64,000 nt of DNA from Mycobacterium parmense (lineage in GTDB: Bacteria > Actinomycetota > Actinomycetes > Mycobacteriales > Mycobacteriaceae): assembly GCF_010730575.1 (NCBI RefSeq), contig NZ_AP022614.1, positions 2,790,001 to 2,854,000 on the forward strand, given 5' to 3'. How positions within the stretch are numbered: the stretch's first letter is position 1; each line of letters begins with the position of its first letter. The position numbers and the translations under genes were made by a program. Positions 1 to 9,104 of this stretch are shown here, piece by piece. The notes beneath the pieces were generated by a model that saw nothing but the letters and a program-made list of their open reading frames with translations, had not been told where the DNA came from and did no database searches.

Positions 1-524
1 TTGAACAGCTTGACCGCCGTACCGGCGGCCGCCTGCAGCGGCGTGCGGCGCAGCGCGGCGGGGCCGCCGAGCGCGTCTTCGGCCAGCACGGTGGTCAGCC
101 AGTCCACGGTCGCCTGGTGGGCGGTGATCAGCTGGGTCGCCAGCTCCTCGACGTCCGGGAGCTTCGCGGCGACTGCCAGCGCCTTGGCGTAGCGCGCCCG
201 GTCCAGCAGTTGGCTTTCGAGCGCAAGGTCGCCCAGCAGCGCCTCGTCGAACGGCTCAGCCTGCTCGGTCAGCGCCTTGACGGCGGCGGCGGCGCGACCC
301 AGGAACGGGCCGATCACGTCGGGGAATCCGCCCAATTCCCGAATCGCCGACTCGATGGCCTCGGCCCGCTTGCGACCGTTGGCGGCGTTCTGCGACAGTT
401 CGCGGCGCACGGCGTCGGTGCGAGCCTGAACGGTGCGGGTCTCGGCGATCTGGATTTCAGTGTTGGTCAGATCCAACAGCGTGCGTAGCTGAGCGAGCAG
501 CCTGGTCGTATCGGGTGAAGTCAT
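1..524 (-). CDS. Ferritin-like domain protein (3' end beyond window)
   Basis: About 174 codons are visible, reading from an ATG at 524 off the left edge, so the C-terminus is missing. The protein is almost entirely helical and Glu/Ala/Leu-rich (LLDLTNTEIQIAETRTVQAR near residues 16-35, later LESQLLDRARYAKALAVAAK). It has spaced Glu and His residues (TAHQATVDWL), as in four-helix ferritin-like proteins of actinobacteria. There is no signal peptide. GGAGG lies 11 bases before the ATG, which supports the start. The family call rests on overall pattern, not on a verified metal site. It could be a general helical-bundle protein. It precedes an isomerase-family gene on the same strand after about 135 bp. 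Confidence 0.5.
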   Translation of the reverse strand, partial: MTSPDTTRLLAQLRTLLDLTNTEIQIAETRTVQARTDAVRRELSQNAANGRKRAEAIESAIRELGGFPDVIGPFLGRAAAAVKALTEQAEPFDEALLGDLALESQLLDRARYAKALAVAAKLPDVEELATQLITAHQATVDWLTTVLAEDALGGPAALRRTPLQAAAGTAVKLF

Positions 525-659
525 AAGTCTTCCAGCCTCCGGGAGTCGATGATTCGGCGCTGACTGCGCCTCTACAAACCGGCTACCCGGGCCCCTCCAA
601 CGTCATACGCGTGTCGGCCCGCTGTGACGAACGTCGCATTTTCGCGGTTGACGCAGCGG

Positions 660-1505
660 TCAGATCACGAAGTTCAGGTGCTCGACGACCTGCGCGGCCA
701 GGTCTTTGTCGCCGCCGAGTTCGATGTTCTGGGGCCTGGCGCCGCACATCGGGCGCCCCCCGCACAGCCTGGTGAACTGCAGCGAGTCGAGCTTGATCGT
801 CGCCGTGGCCTCCTGGCCGCCGAAGTCCTCGACCGTTCGGGCGCGGCCGTCGACGCTCACCCGGATGCTGCGGGCCGCCGGGCCGGTCAGCTCGAACAAC
901 ACCCGCGAACCGTCGGGCGCCTTGGCCTTCTTGCCCACGACGTAACCCATCGTGGCGGCGATCTCGTCCAGGGACAACCGGGTCGCCGCCGTGTCGAGCT
1001 GCTCATCCGTGGACGGCCGCGCCAGCGCCTCACGAATGTCCTGCTCGTGCATCCAGCAGTCGAACACCCGCACCCGCATGAACCGCCCGTAGCTTTCGGG
1101 GCCCACGGGTGTCGGTGTCACCGCGTCCCAGTCGTCCTCGGACATCGCCGTCAGGGCCTCGCGGCGGTCTGCGGTCACCGACTCGAACCGTGCGAGCACG
1201 TCGGCGCCCGATTCCGCACTGAGGTGACGCACCCAGCACTCGTTCATCACCCCGACGTCGTTGCGTACATGCTCGAGCGCGGAGCAATCGGTGTCGGGCT
1301 GGGGCGCGGGCACACCGCCCAGGAACGACTCGGTGCCGATCATGTGCGACACCACCGCCTTGACGTCCCAGCCGGGCAGCGGGCTCGCCGCTGACCACTG
1401 CCCCTCGGGCAGCCCGCCCAGCAGCGCCGCGATGCCGTCCCACACCCCGAAGAGGCCGGCGAGCACCTCGGACTTGTCGACTCTGGTCACCGCGCGATCG
1501 GCCAT
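660..1505 (-). CDS. Maleylpyruvate isomerase / mycothiol-dependent enzyme family protein
   Basis: This 281-residue protein has the N-terminal DinB-like helical domain of the actinobacterial TIGR03083 / MDMPI family: LLGGLPEGQWSAASPLPGWD near residues 28-47, then VVSHMIGTE and a later DCWMHEQDIREAL segment. In this family these histidine-containing motifs (here SHMIGTE and WMHEQDI) bind a divalent metal. A C-terminal SCP2-like half follows (RIRVSVDGRARTVEDFGGQ, residues ~215-235). Family members use mycothiol as cofactor or nucleophile acceptor, and most have no known substrate. It lies downstream of smpB on the same strand, with about 100 bp between them. The family assignment is good. The substrate is unknown. 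Confidence 0.7.
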   Translation of the reverse strand: MADRAVTRVDKSEVLAGLFGVWDGIAALLGGLPEGQWSAASPLPGWDVKAVVSHMIGTESFLGGVPAPQPDTDCSALEHVRNDVGVMNECWVRHLSAESGADVLARFESVTADRREALTAMSEDDWDAVTPTPVGPESYGRFMRVRVFDCWMHEQDIREALARPSTDEQLDTAATRLSLDEIAATMGYVVGKKAKAPDGSRVLFELTGPAARSIRVSVDGRARTVEDFGGQEATATIKLDSLQFTRLCGGRPMCGARPQNIELGGDKDLAAQVVEHLNFVI

Positions 1506-1609
1506 AGCAGGATCCTACGACCGCTAGTTCGCGGCGATCATCGCCACCGATGCCATGGCCATGACCATGCCGTACGTGACGGCCGACAGCTCGGCGAAGG
1601 CGGCGCCGA

Positions 1610-2119
1610 TCAGTTCATGCCCTTGGCTCGGCGGCCCATTTCACGGACCACTTCGCGCTGGGCGTCGCGGCGGGCCATGTCCTGGCGTTTGTCGTACGCT
1701 CGCTTGCCGCGCGCGAGCGCAAGTTCGACCTTGACCTTGCCCTCTGAGAAATACAGTGACAGTGGCATCAGCGTGAGGTTACCATCTCGTATCTTGCCGA
1801 TCAGGTTGTCGATTTGGTGCCTGTGTAACAACAACTTTCGGTTGCGACGAGGTTCATGGTTGGTCCAGCTACCGTGCTGGTACTCGGGGATGTACAAGTT
1901 GCGCAGCCACACTTCGCCGTCGTCGACGGTTGCGAAAGCGTCGGCCAGAGACGCATGTCCCTCGCGCAGGCTCTTCACCTCGGTGCCGAGCAGAGACACT
2001 CCTGCCTCGAAGAGCTCGATGATCGAGTAGTTATGCCGCGCTTTGCGATTGGTGGCGATGATCTGTTTGCTGCCACGTTTGCCGCCAGCCGCCTTGCCCC
2101 CACCGGACTTGTTGGCCAC
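1610..2119 (-). CDS. smpB: SsrA-binding protein SmpB
   Basis: SmpB binds tmRNA and delivers it to stalled ribosomes for trans-translation. The 169-residue product has the OB-fold core typical of the family (ATNRKARHNYSIIELFEAGV, then GTEVKSLREGHASLADAFA, and NLYIPEYQHGSWTNHEP). It ends in a basic tail (KRQDMARRDAQREVVREMGRR) that enters the decoding centre. The start chosen is the GTG at 2119 (VANKSGGG), just after the ftsX stop. This gives a length close to the 160 residues of the M. tuberculosis protein; a longer upstream reading would lie inside ftsX. The tmRNA gene itself is not in the flanking gaps. Confidence 0.96.
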   Translation of the reverse strand: MANKSGGGKAAGGKRGSKQIIATNRKARHNYSIIELFEAGVSLLGTEVKSLREGHASLADAFATVDDGEVWLRNLYIPEYQHGSWTNHEPRRNRKLLLHRHQIDNLIGKIRDGNLTLMPLSLYFSEGKVKVELALARGKRAYDKRQDMARRDAQREVVREMGRRAKGMN

Positions 2120-2121
2120 AG

Positions 2122-3015
2122 CTAACGCCGGATGTACAGACGCAATGTCGCGTAGGCGGTCAGACCGGCCATCGACACGCCGAGCAGCAGGAGCCACGGG
2201 GAGATGTACAGGATGTCGGCGTAGTCCACTCGTGCGATCAAATTGGCTTGGTAGAACTGGTTCAACGCATTTTCCAGGAACAACGCCCGCACCAGCACCA
2301 GGCCGGCGATCGCGATCACCACACCGACGGCGGCGGCGAACATCGCCTCCACCAGGAAGGGCAGCTGGGTATACCAGCGGCTGGCCCCGACCAGGCGCAT
2401 GATCCCGATCTCGGTGCGGCGCGTGTACGCCGCCACCTGGACCATGTTGGCAATCAACAGAATCGCCCCGACGGCCTGCACCAGGGCGACGGCGAACGCC
2501 ACCCGACTCAGGCCGTCCAGGACCGCGAACAGCCGGTCGATCAGGTCTTTCTGGTTCAGCACGGACAGCACCCCCGGCTGGCCCTGCATCGCCATGTCAA
2601 AGTCCTTGTGCTGCTCGGGATTGTTCAGCTTGACAATGAAAGATGCCGGAAATGAATCCTTTCCGGCGACGTCCTTGTACTGCGGGAACTTGCGAATCGC
2701 GTCCTCGTAGGCGTCGTTGCGGTTCAGGAATCGCACCGACTTGACGTCCTCGCGCCCTTCGATCTTCTGCCGCAGCGCCTTACACGGGTCGGCGGTGCAC
2801 GACGGGTCGTTGGCGGAGACGTCCTCGGTGAGGAAGACCTGCGTCTCGACGCGGTCGAGGTAGATGCTGCGGGAGTTCTCGGCCAGCCGGACCACCAGCA
2901 GCCCGCCGCCGAACAGGCCGATCGAGATCGCGGTGGTGAGGATCATCGCCGCCGTCATGGTGACGTTGCGGCGAAGCCCGGTCAGGACCTCGTTGAGCAG
3001 GAAGCCGAAGCGCAC
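2122..3015 (-). CDS. ftsX: Cell division ABC-transporter permease FtsX
   Basis: FtsX is the membrane half of the FtsEX complex. It couples ATP hydrolysis at the divisome to activation of peptidoglycan hydrolases such as RipC. The 297-residue protein has the expected topology: TM1 at residues 21-43, a large extracellular domain (about 45-165) with two cysteines at 73 and 78, then three TM segments near 170-195, 220-245 and 270-290. The family signature [19 protein letters not shown] lies between TM2 and TM3. It starts next to the ftsE stop and is followed three bases later by smpB, so ftsE-ftsX-smpB form one transcription unit as in other mycobacteria. Confidence 0.97.
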   Translation of the reverse strand: MRFGFLLNEVLTGLRRNVTMTAAMILTTAISIGLFGGGLLVVRLAENSRSIYLDRVETQVFLTEDVSANDPSCTADPCKALRQKIEGREDVKSVRFLNRNDAYEDAIRKFPQYKDVAGKDSFPASFIVKLNNPEQHKDFDMAMQGQPGVLSVLNQKDLIDRLFAVLDGLSRVAFAVALVQAVGAILLIANMVQVAAYTRRTEIGIMRLVGASRWYTQLPFLVEAMFAAAVGVVIAIAGLVLVRALFLENALNQFYQANLIARVDYADILYISPWLLLLGVSMAGLTAYATLRLYIRR

Positions 3016-3705
3016 TTAGCGGTCCATCCCGTAGATGCCGCGCTGTTCGTCGCGCACCAGCCGGCCCAGGGACAGCTCGACGACCCGCTGCCGCATCGAG
3101 TCGACGATGTGGTGGTCGTGTGTGGCCATCAGCACGGTCGTTCCCGTGCGGTTGATGCGCTCCAACAAATCCATGATGTCCTTACTGGTGTCCGGGTCGA
3201 GGTTGCCAGTCGGCTCGTCGGCCAGCAGCACCAGGGGCCGGTTGACGAACGCCCGGGCGATCGCCACGCGCTGTTGCTCGCCACCGGACAGCTCGCTGGG
3301 CAGCCGGTTGGCCTTCCCGGACAGGCCGACGGTCTCGAGCACCTCGGGTACCACCCGGTTGATCGTGTCGGTTCGCCTGCCGATGACCTCCAGCGCGAAG
3401 GCGACGTTCTCGTACACCGTCTTCTGCTGCAGCAGGCGGAAATCCTGGAAGACACAACCGATCACCTGACGCAGCTTCGGCACGTGCCGGCCCGGCAGCT
3501 TGTTGACGTGGAACTTCGAGACCCGGACGTCACCGGCCGTCGGGTTCTCCTCCCCCAGCAGCAGCCGCATGAACGTCGATTTACCCGAACCCGACGGGCC
3601 GATCAGGAAGACGAACTCACCCTTGTCGATTTTGACGTTGACGTCCTCTAACGCCGGCCGTGCCGACGCTTTGTACTTCTTGCTGACATGGTCCAGGGTG
3701 ATCAT
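3016..3705 (-). CDS. ftsE: Cell division ATP-binding protein FtsE
   Basis: FtsE is the cytoplasmic ATPase of the FtsEX divisome complex. The 229-residue product (the M. tuberculosis length) contains Walker [10 protein letters not shown] at residues 36-44, the Q-loop VFQDF, the signature [14 protein letters not shown] and Walker [13 protein letters not shown]. The H-loop is in [10 protein letters not shown]. The start is the ATG at 3705 ([11 protein letters not shown]); the frame stays open for another 98 codons upstream, but that reading is Arg/Pro-rich and overlaps the preceding gene. ftsX follows directly. Confidence 0.97.
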   Translation of the reverse strand: MITLDHVSKKYKASARPALEDVNVKIDKGEFVFLIGPSGSGKSTFMRLLLGEENPTAGDVRVSKFHVNKLPGRHVPKLRQVIGCVFQDFRLLQQKTVYENVAFALEVIGRRTDTINRVVPEVLETVGLSGKANRLPSELSGGEQQRVAIARAFVNRPLVLLADEPTGNLDPDTSKDIMDLLERINRTGTTVLMATHDHHIVDSMRQRVVELSLGRLVRDEQRGIYGMDR

Positions 3706-3748
3706 CACGGCACGCCAGTGTAGCGGCGAGCTGCTCGGGCGGGCGTAA

Positions 3749-4231
3749 TCAACTTGCTGGCGGCTGCGAACTCGGCGCCGGTCCGGGCCCCGGTTGCGGC
3801 AGTTCCGGCGGCGGTGGCGTCGTGGGGGTGGCGCTCGGAGGGCAGAACGGCGGGGGCAGCAGGCACGGCAGCTGGGGCAGCGGGAACGGGGGCGTGGTGG
3901 TGGTCGTCGGGGGCGGCACGGTGGTGGTGGGCGAAGGCGTCGTGGTGGTCGGAGTCGGCGTCGGCGTGTAGCGCACCGTCGGTGCCGGCTCCTGCACACG
4001 GCTGCGCGGGACCCAGGTGTAGTTCGGGTCGGGCACGAAGCCCGGCGGCACCACCTGGGCCGGCGGCTTCGGCTCCGCTTCCGGGCGGTAGGTGTCGTAG
4101 ACCCACCACACGGCCACGAAGACGACGATCAGGACCAGCGTCGACGTGCGCACCCGGCCGCCGAACAGACGACTCCAGCGTCGCTCCGTGCCGTCGCTGC
4201 GCTTCTCGAGGTTGCTCAGCGAGAACTTCAC
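3749..4231 (-). CDS. Proline-rich single-pass membrane protein (Rv3103c type)
   Basis: The 160-residue product has a basic cytoplasmic N-terminus (residues 1-28), one TM helix (about 29-46, [16 protein letters not shown]) and a long, low-complexity extracytoplasmic tail. The tail is rich in Pro and Thr, with runs such as [15 protein letters not shown], and contains one CLLPPPFC cysteine pair. No enzymatic domain is visible. The GTG start overlaps the stop of the upstream mechanosensitive channel gene by four bases, so the two are translationally coupled. This is the same order as Rv3104c-Rv3103c of M. tuberculosis. Function is unknown. A wall-spanning role linked to the channel or to FtsEX is only inference. 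Confidence 0.85.
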   Translation of the reverse strand: MKFSLSNLEKRSDGTERRWSRLFGGRVRTSTLVLIVVFVAVWWVYDTYRPEAEPKPPAQVVPPGFVPDPNYTWVPRSRVQEPAPTVRYTPTPTPTTTTPSPTTTVPPPTTTTTPPFPLPQLPCLLPPPFCPPSATPTTPPPPELPQPGPGPAPSSQPPAS

Positions 4232-5226
4232 CGTGGTTGCACCGCACCCTTGGCGTCATCGGTGGCGCGCGCCGCCTCCGCGGCCTGGGCCACCGCGACG
4301 GACGGCCCCTCCACCAGGCCCACGGTCGCGTCGGCCGCGGTCATGATGCCGACGCGGGCCAGCGCCCGGATGACCAGGAAGCGCAGCTGCCGGCCAACCT
4401 CGAACTGCTTGCCGGGCAGCGTGCGGGCCACCATCCGCAGTGTGACCGTGTCTACCTGGATGCTCTCCACGCCCATCACGGTCGGGGCGTCCAGCAGCAG
4501 GTCGCCCAGCACCGGGTTGTCCATGGCGCGTTCGCATTCCTGGTGCAGGACCTCGTTGACCTGGTTGAGGTCCGCGCTGGTCGACACCGGGATGTCCACG
4601 ACCGCGCGCGCCCAGTCCTTGGACAGGTTGACGACCTTGACGATCTGGCCGTTGGGGATGGTCAACACCTCACCATCCGGTGAGCGCAGCCGGGTCACCC
4701 GTAACGTCACGTTCTCGACGGTGCCGCTGGCCTCCGTCGCCGACACGACGGTGAGGGTGACCAGGTCGCCGAAGCCATACTGTTTCTCCGCCAGGATGAA
4801 GAAGCCGGAGAGCAGGTCCCGCACCAGCTGTTGAGCGCCGAAACCCAGCGCGGCTCCCACCACGGTGGCCGGCGCAACCAGCCCGGTCACCGAAAACTGC
4901 AGGATGTCGGCGATCTGCATGATCACCCAGACGCCGATGATGACGATCGACACCCACGAGATCACCGATGCCACGGCCTGGCGGTGCTTGGTGGCTTCCG
5001 AGCGCACCAGCGCATCGCTTTCGGCGAACCCGATGTCCAACTGCCGGGTCACCTGCTGGGCGACCCAGTTGACGAAGCGGGCCGCCAGCACCGCCGCGAT
5101 CAGCACCATGACGATGCGCAGGCCGCGGGTGATCACCCACTCACCCAGCTCGCCGCGCCAGAAGTCGTGCCAGCGCTGCGTCGCAGAGGCCGTGGTTACG
5201 GCAAGAACAGTGGTATTACTCGTCAT
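4228..5226 (-). CDS. MscS-family mechanosensitive ion channel (Rv3104c type)
   Basis: The 332-residue membrane protein has TM helices near residues 33-55, 88-112 and 115-145. The last carries the glycine/alanine-rich pore helix typical of MscS ([20 protein letters not shown]). It is followed by the beta domain ([19 protein letters not shown], then [20 protein letters not shown] with IPNGQIVKV). Such channels open under membrane tension to release solutes. The start used is the ATG at 5226 ([10 protein letters not shown]), which overlaps the prfB end by 11 bases. Its 3' end overlaps the next gene by four bases, so prfB, the channel and the proline-rich protein may be co-transcribed. Confidence 0.9.
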   Translation of the reverse strand: MTSNTTVLAVTTASATQRWHDFWRGELGEWVITRGLRIVMVLIAAVLAARFVNWVAQQVTRQLDIGFAESDALVRSEATKHRQAVASVISWVSIVIIGVWVIMQIADILQFSVTGLVAPATVVGAALGFGAQQLVRDLLSGFFILAEKQYGFGDLVTLTVVSATEASGTVENVTLRVTRLRSPDGEVLTIPNGQIVKVVNLSKDWARAVVDIPVSTSADLNQVNEVLHQECERAMDNPVLGDLLLDAPTVMGVESIQVDTVTLRMVARTLPGKQFEVGRQLRFLVIRALARVGIMTAADATVGLVEGPSVAVAQAAEAARATDDAKGAVQPR

Positions 5227-6337
5227 CTTTTCGGTTGCGCCACCGGATTCCCGCTTCCAGGAACCCGTCGATGTCTCCGTCCAATACGGCCGCCGGATTG
5301 CCCACCTCGTAGTCGGTGCGCAGATCCTTGACCATCTGATAGGGCTGCAGCACGTAGGAACGCATCTGGTTGCCCCAGGAGCTGCCGCCCTCACCCTTCA
5401 ACGCGTCCAGCTCGGCGCGTTCTTCTAAACGCTTGCGTTCCAACAACTTAGCCTGCAGCACTCGCATCGCCGAGATCTTGTTCTGCAGTTGCGACTTCTC
5501 GTTCTGGCAAGTCACGACAATACCCGTTGGTATGTGCGTCAAACGCACCGCGGAGTCGGTGGTGTTCACCGACTGCCCGCCCGGGCCGCTCGAGCGGTAA
5601 ACGTCAACCCGCACATCGCCTTCCGGGATGTCGATGTGGTCGGTGGTCTCCACCACCGGCAGCACCTCGACTTCGGCAAACGATGTCTGACGCCGGCTCT
5701 GGTTGTCAAACGGGCTGATGCGGACCAGCCGGTGGGTGCCCTGTTCGACCGACAGAGTTCCGTAGGCGAACGGCGCGTGCACCGCGAAGGTCGCGCTCTT
5801 GATGCCCGCTTCCTCGGCGTAGGAGGTGTCGAAAACCTCGACGGGATACTTGTGTTGTTCGGCCCAGCGGACATACATCCGCATCAGCATCTCGGCCCAG
5901 TCGGCGGCGTCGACCCCGCCGGCGCCGGAACGGATGGTGACCAGGGCCTCGCGCTCGTCGTACTCGCCGGAGAGCAGGGTGCGCACCTCGGTGGCCTCGA
6001 TGTCGGCGCGCAGCGCCTTGAGCTCCGCGTCGGCCTCGGCCTGCGCTTCCAATCTGCCGGCCGCGTCGTCACCCTCCTCGGCGGCGAGCTCGTAGAGCAC
6101 CGGCAGGTCGTCGAGGCGCTGCCGCAACTGCTCGATGCGCCGCAGCTCGCCTTGGGCGTGGGACAACTGGCTGGTGACGCGCTGGGCGTGGGCCTGGTCG
6201 TCCCACAGGTTGGGGTCGGACGCCTCCTGCTCGAGTTTCTCGATGCGGACGCGCAAACCGTCCACATCGAGCACCCGCTCCACCGTGGTCAGGGTGGCGT
6301 CGAGGGCGGCGATGTCGGCTTGACGGTCGGGTTCCAC
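5216..6337 (-). CDS. prfB: Peptide chain release factor 2
   Basis: RF2 terminates translation at UGA and UAA. The 373-residue protein has the anticodon-like SPF tripeptide at residues 208-210 and the catalytic GGQ at 253-255 ([14 protein letters not shown]). The start is the GTG at 6337 ([13 protein letters not shown]), matching the M. tuberculosis N-terminus; the longer upstream reading runs into the fprA promoter region. The frame is continuous, so the programmed +1 frameshift that autoregulates prfB in many bacteria is absent here, as expected for actinobacteria. It is divergent from fprA. Confidence 0.97.
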   Translation of the reverse strand: MEPDRQADIAALDATLTTVERVLDVDGLRVRIEKLEQEASDPNLWDDQAHAQRVTSQLSHAQGELRRIEQLRQRLDDLPVLYELAAEEGDDAAGRLEAQAEADAELKALRADIEATEVRTLLSGEYDEREALVTIRSGAGGVDAADWAEMLMRMYVRWAEQHKYPVEVFDTSYAEEAGIKSATFAVHAPFAYGTLSVEQGTHRLVRISPFDNQSRRQTSFAEVEVLPVVETTDHIDIPEGDVRVDVYRSSGPGGQSVNTTDSAVRLTHIPTGIVVTCQNEKSQLQNKISAMRVLQAKLLERKRLEERAELDALKGEGGSSWGNQMRSYVLQPYQMVKDLRTDYEVGNPAAVLDGDIDGFLEAGIRWRNRKDDE

Positions 6338-6444
6338 AGGCGACCACGTTACCGTCGGCCCTGATCGCGGCGAGTGCTCAGGTCGCGCGCGCGATGGCAC
6401 CGTTTAGCATCGAGTGACGATCACGAACGGAAGGGCTGGACGGC

Positions 6445-7803
6445 ATGCGCCCCTATCACGTCGCCATCGTCGGCTCGGGACCGTCGGGCTTCTTTGCCGC
6501 GGCTTCCCTGCTCAAGGCGGCCGACGCCGCGGACTTCGACGTGGCGGTCGACATGCTCGAGATGCTGCCGACGCCCTGGGGCCTGGTGCGCTCCGGGGTC
6601 GCACCCGATCACCCCAAGATCAAGTCGATCAGCAAACAGTTCGAGAAGACGGCCCAGGACCCCCGGTTCCGCTTCTTCGGCAACGTCGTGGTCGGCGAAC
6701 ACGTGCAGGCCGACGAACTCGCCGACCGCTACGACGCCGTCGTCTACGCCGTCGGCGCGCAATCCGACCGCGCGCTGAACATCCCCGGCGAGAACCTGCC
6801 GGGCAGCATCGCCGCCGTCGACTTCGTCGGCTGGTACAACGCCCACCCGAACTTCGAGCACGCCACGCCCGACCTGTCGGGCGCCCGCGCCGTCGTGGTC
6901 GGCAACGGCAACGTCGCCCTCGACGTCGCACGCATCCTGGTCACCGACCCCGAGGAGCTGCGGCGCACCGACATCGCCGATCACGCGCTGGAGTCGCTGG
7001 GACCCTGCGGCGTCGAGGAAGCGGTGGTCATCGGCCGGCGCGGGCCGCTGCAGACTGCCTTCACCACGCTGGAGCTGCGCGAGCTCGGCGACTTGGACAA
7101 CGTCGACGTCGTCGTCGACCCCGCCCAGTTGGAGGGCATCACCGACGAGGAGGCCGCCGCGGCGGGCAAGACGGCCAAACTGAACATCGCCGTCATGCGC
7201 GACTACGCGGGACGCGCACCGCGTCCGGGCCACCGGCGCATCGTGCTGCGCTTCATGACGTCCCCGATCGAGGTCAAGGGCCGCGACAGGGTGGAGAGCA
7301 TCGTGCTGGGCCGCAACGAACTGGTCAAGGACGACAGCGGACGGGTGGTGGCCAAGGACACCGGTGAGCGCGAGGAGCTGCCGGTGTCCCTGATCGTGCG
7401 GTCCGTCGGGTACCGGGGCGTGCCGACGCCCGGGCTGCCGTTCGACGAGAAGACCGCGACGATCCCCAACATCGGCGGGCGGGTGCAGGGCCGGCGCAAC
7501 GACTACGTCGTCGGGTGGATCAAGCGCGGGCCCACCGGTGTGATCGGCACCAACAAGAAGGACTCGCAGGACACCATCGACACCCTGCTGGGCGACCTGC
7601 GCGGGGCCGGTCAGCTCGCCGCGTTCCCCGCAGACCATGCCGACCGGTTGGCCGACTGGCTGGCCGAGCGTCAGCCCAAGCTGATCACCACCGCCCACTG
7701 GGACGTCATCGACCGCCACGAGCGCTCGGCCGGCGAACCGCACGGACGCCCCCGCGTCAAGCTGCCGAGCCTGGAAAAGCTGCTACACATCGGGCACGGC
7801 TAG
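6445..7803 (+). CDS. fprA: NADPH-ferredoxin reductase FprA
   Basis: This FAD enzyme of the adrenodoxin-reductase type passes electrons from NADPH to ferredoxins, which in mycobacteria feed cytochrome P450s. The 452-residue protein has the N-terminal FAD dinucleotide-binding motif VAIVGSGPSGFFAA at residues 6-19. The NADP-binding segment AVVVGNGNVALDVARIL is near residue 150. The C-terminal FAD contact region is GWIKRGPTGVIGTNKKDSQ. M. tuberculosis FprA is 456 residues. It stands alone on the plus strand, divergent from prfB and convergent with the stress-protein gene, which begins only a few bases after its stop. Confidence 0.97.
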   Translation: MRPYHVAIVGSGPSGFFAAASLLKAADAADFDVAVDMLEMLPTPWGLVRSGVAPDHPKIKSISKQFEKTAQDPRFRFFGNVVVGEHVQADELADRYDAVVYAVGAQSDRALNIPGENLPGSIAAVDFVGWYNAHPNFEHATPDLSGARAVVVGNGNVALDVARILVTDPEELRRTDIADHALESLGPCGVEEAVVIGRRGPLQTAFTTLELRELGDLDNVDVVVDPAQLEGITDEEAAAAGKTAKLNIAVMRDYAGRAPRPGHRRIVLRFMTSPIEVKGRDRVESIVLGRNELVKDDSGRVVAKDTGEREELPVSLIVRSVGYRGVPTPGLPFDEKTATIPNIGGRVQGRRNDYVVGWIKRGPTGVIGTNKKDSQDTIDTLLGDLRGAGQLAAFPADHADRLADWLAERQPKLITTAHWDVIDRHERSAGEPHGRPRVKLPSLEKLLHIGHG

Positions 7804-7810
7804 GCGCCGC

Positions 7811-8608
7811 TCACAGGTTCTTGGACCGTACGGCCAGAACCGAGCGTCCGGCGTTGTGCGCACCGCACACGTCGAAACATGCGAGCGAGTCGGTGACCAG
7901 CAACTGATCCGGTTCGTCGTTGGCGGCCAGATACCGGTCGACGCTCCCCCGCACATTGACGCACTCGACCCGCACGTCGGGGAAAGACCGTACCCACCGG
8001 GCCATCCGCCGGTCCAATTCCGCTTGCGCCAATCGCTTTTCGTCCGCGTCGTCCGGCACACCGGCCGGGGTCACCGAGACGACGAGCAGCGGGACGCGCC
8101 GCAGGCGGGCCTCCTCGAAAGCGTGCCGCAGCACCGCGCCGTCGGACGCCTGCACCACCACCCGGGCAACCTTGAGAGCACGCGGCCGGGCCGCGGGCCG
8201 CCCGATGACCGCCACCGGGCACAGGGCCGCGGCAGCCAGGGCGGCCGAGATCGAGCCGACGCCGCGGTGAGCGCTGTTGAGCCCGACGGCCCCCACGCAG
8301 ATCAGCGCCGCCGACCTCGACTCCTCGACCAGCTTGGCGAGCGGCTTGCCCGTGACGATCTCGGTCTCGATCTTGACCGGCTTCTCGTTGAACTCGACGG
8401 CCCGGCGGGCGTCGTACAACGCCGCGCGGCCCGCAGCCACCCGGGTCTCGTGGATGCCGGCGCCGGAGTACTGCGACGGCTCTACCACGTACACGAGCCG
8501 CAGCGCGATGTCCCGGCTGATCGCCTCGTCGACCGCCCAGCGCGCCGCGTTGATGGCCGCTTTCGACCCGTCGACGCCGACGACCACCGTCGGTGCTGGA
8601 TGCGACAT
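7811..8608 (-). CDS. Universal stress protein, Rv3134c type (two USP domains)
   Basis: The 265-residue protein starts VVVGVDGSKAAINAARWAVD and carries a first USP domain (residues about 7-140) with a G-rich ATP-binding segment (CVGAVGLNS ... GVGSISAALA). A second, more degenerate USP domain fills about 150-265. Sequence and length closely resemble Rv3134c, which in M. tuberculosis heads the Rv3134c-dosR-dosS operon. Here fprA lies immediately downstream and convergent, so dosR and dosS are not at this site. The ATG at 8608 has AGGAGA six bases upstream. Two DosR-like boxes lie about 85-120 bp upstream, suggesting hypoxia/nitric-oxide induction. Confidence 0.9.
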   Translation of the reverse strand: MSHPAPTVVVGVDGSKAAINAARWAVDEAISRDIALRLVYVVEPSQYSGAGIHETRVAAGRAALYDARRAVEFNEKPVKIETEIVTGKPLAKLVEESRSAALICVGAVGLNSAHRGVGSISAALAAAALCPVAVIGRPAARPRALKVARVVVQASDGAVLRHAFEEARLRRVPLLVVSVTPAGVPDDADEKRLAQAELDRRMARWVRSFPDVRVECVNVRGSVDRYLAANDEPDQLLVTDSLACFDVCGAHNAGRSVLAVRSKNL

Positions 8609-8690
8609 CGCGGTCTCCTCTGCCGGTCGGAGCGGCCGGCCCGCAGCCGCCACCACGAGCCACGCTATTGAGGAAAACGCCGCCGGCCCA

Positions 8691-8726
8691 GGGCAATGGG
8701 TCCACAATCGGGTGCCATTGGTCCCT
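8691..8726 (-). promoter_or_regulatory. Two DosR-like boxes upstream of the universal stress gene
   Basis: Read on the minus strand there are two related elements: GGGACCAATGGCACC (8726-8712) and GGACCCATTGCCCT (8704-8691). Both fit the degenerate half-site pattern GGGACC-N3-GGCCC known for DosR targets. Their conserved GGTCC cores are 21 bp apart, two helical turns, which is the usual spacing of tandem DosR boxes. They lie about 85-120 bp before the start codon. This is a pattern match only. Confidence 0.6.
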
Positions 8727-8739
8727 ATCCGCGAACGCC

Positions 8740-9081
8740 TCAGACCGTGGGCGGCGCTTCCGGCGCGAACCTGAAGTTGTCGGGATTCTTCGGCGAGTAC
8801 ACCACCGGCATCAGCTGGCCCATGGTCGGCCACTGCGCCCCGGGCTGGTCGAGGTTGACGGCCATGCGTTGATAGACCGCGTATTCGCTGACGGTGGGCC
8901 CGTTGATGACGCCGGAGATGGTGACGAACTGCTCACCGGTGGCGTCGGGTCGCGGGCTGACGCCGGTCACCAGCAGCGTGCCGCTGCACTGCTCGCCGCG
9001 CGGGCCGCGAGGAAAGAAGCGCTGGGCCAGGGCCACGGCGAAGACGCCGGCCAGCAGGAGCAACACACCGTATTCCCACAT
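8740..9081 (-). CDS. Small membrane-anchored hypothetical protein
   Basis: The 113-residue product begins [20 protein letters not shown], a single N-terminal hydrophobic segment that acts as signal anchor. A soluble domain of about 90 residues follows ([18 protein letters not shown], then [20 protein letters not shown] and [16 protein letters not shown]). The start chosen is the ATG at 9081. The longer reading would overlap the divergent phosphatase gene start at 9105. The family is not recognised beyond being a conserved mycobacterial small protein. It sits between the stress protein and the phosphatase genes. Confidence 0.7.
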   Translation of the reverse strand: MWEYGVLLLLAGVFAVALAQRFFPRGPRGEQCSGTLLVTGVSPRPDATGEQFVTISGVINGPTVSEYAVYQRMAVNLDQPGAQWPTMGQLMPVVYSPKNPDNFRFAPEAPPTV

Positions 9082-9104
9082 TCGGCCATGGTAGGACTGC
9101 TGGC

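Noticed and set aside
525..659. tmRNA (ssrA) near smpB
   Set aside because: The gap is only 135 bases, too short for a tmRNA of about 360 bases, and no tRNA-Ala-like end was found in the gaps around smpB.
1506..1609. Possible short gene between smpB and the isomerase-family gene
   Set aside because: A hydrophobic 28-codon frame ends in a TAG here but has no proper start codon or ribosome-binding site, and no known small gene fits.
6250..6337. Programmed +1 frameshift in prfB
   Set aside because: The coding frame is continuous from the GTG to the stop, so no internal UGA needs to be bypassed.
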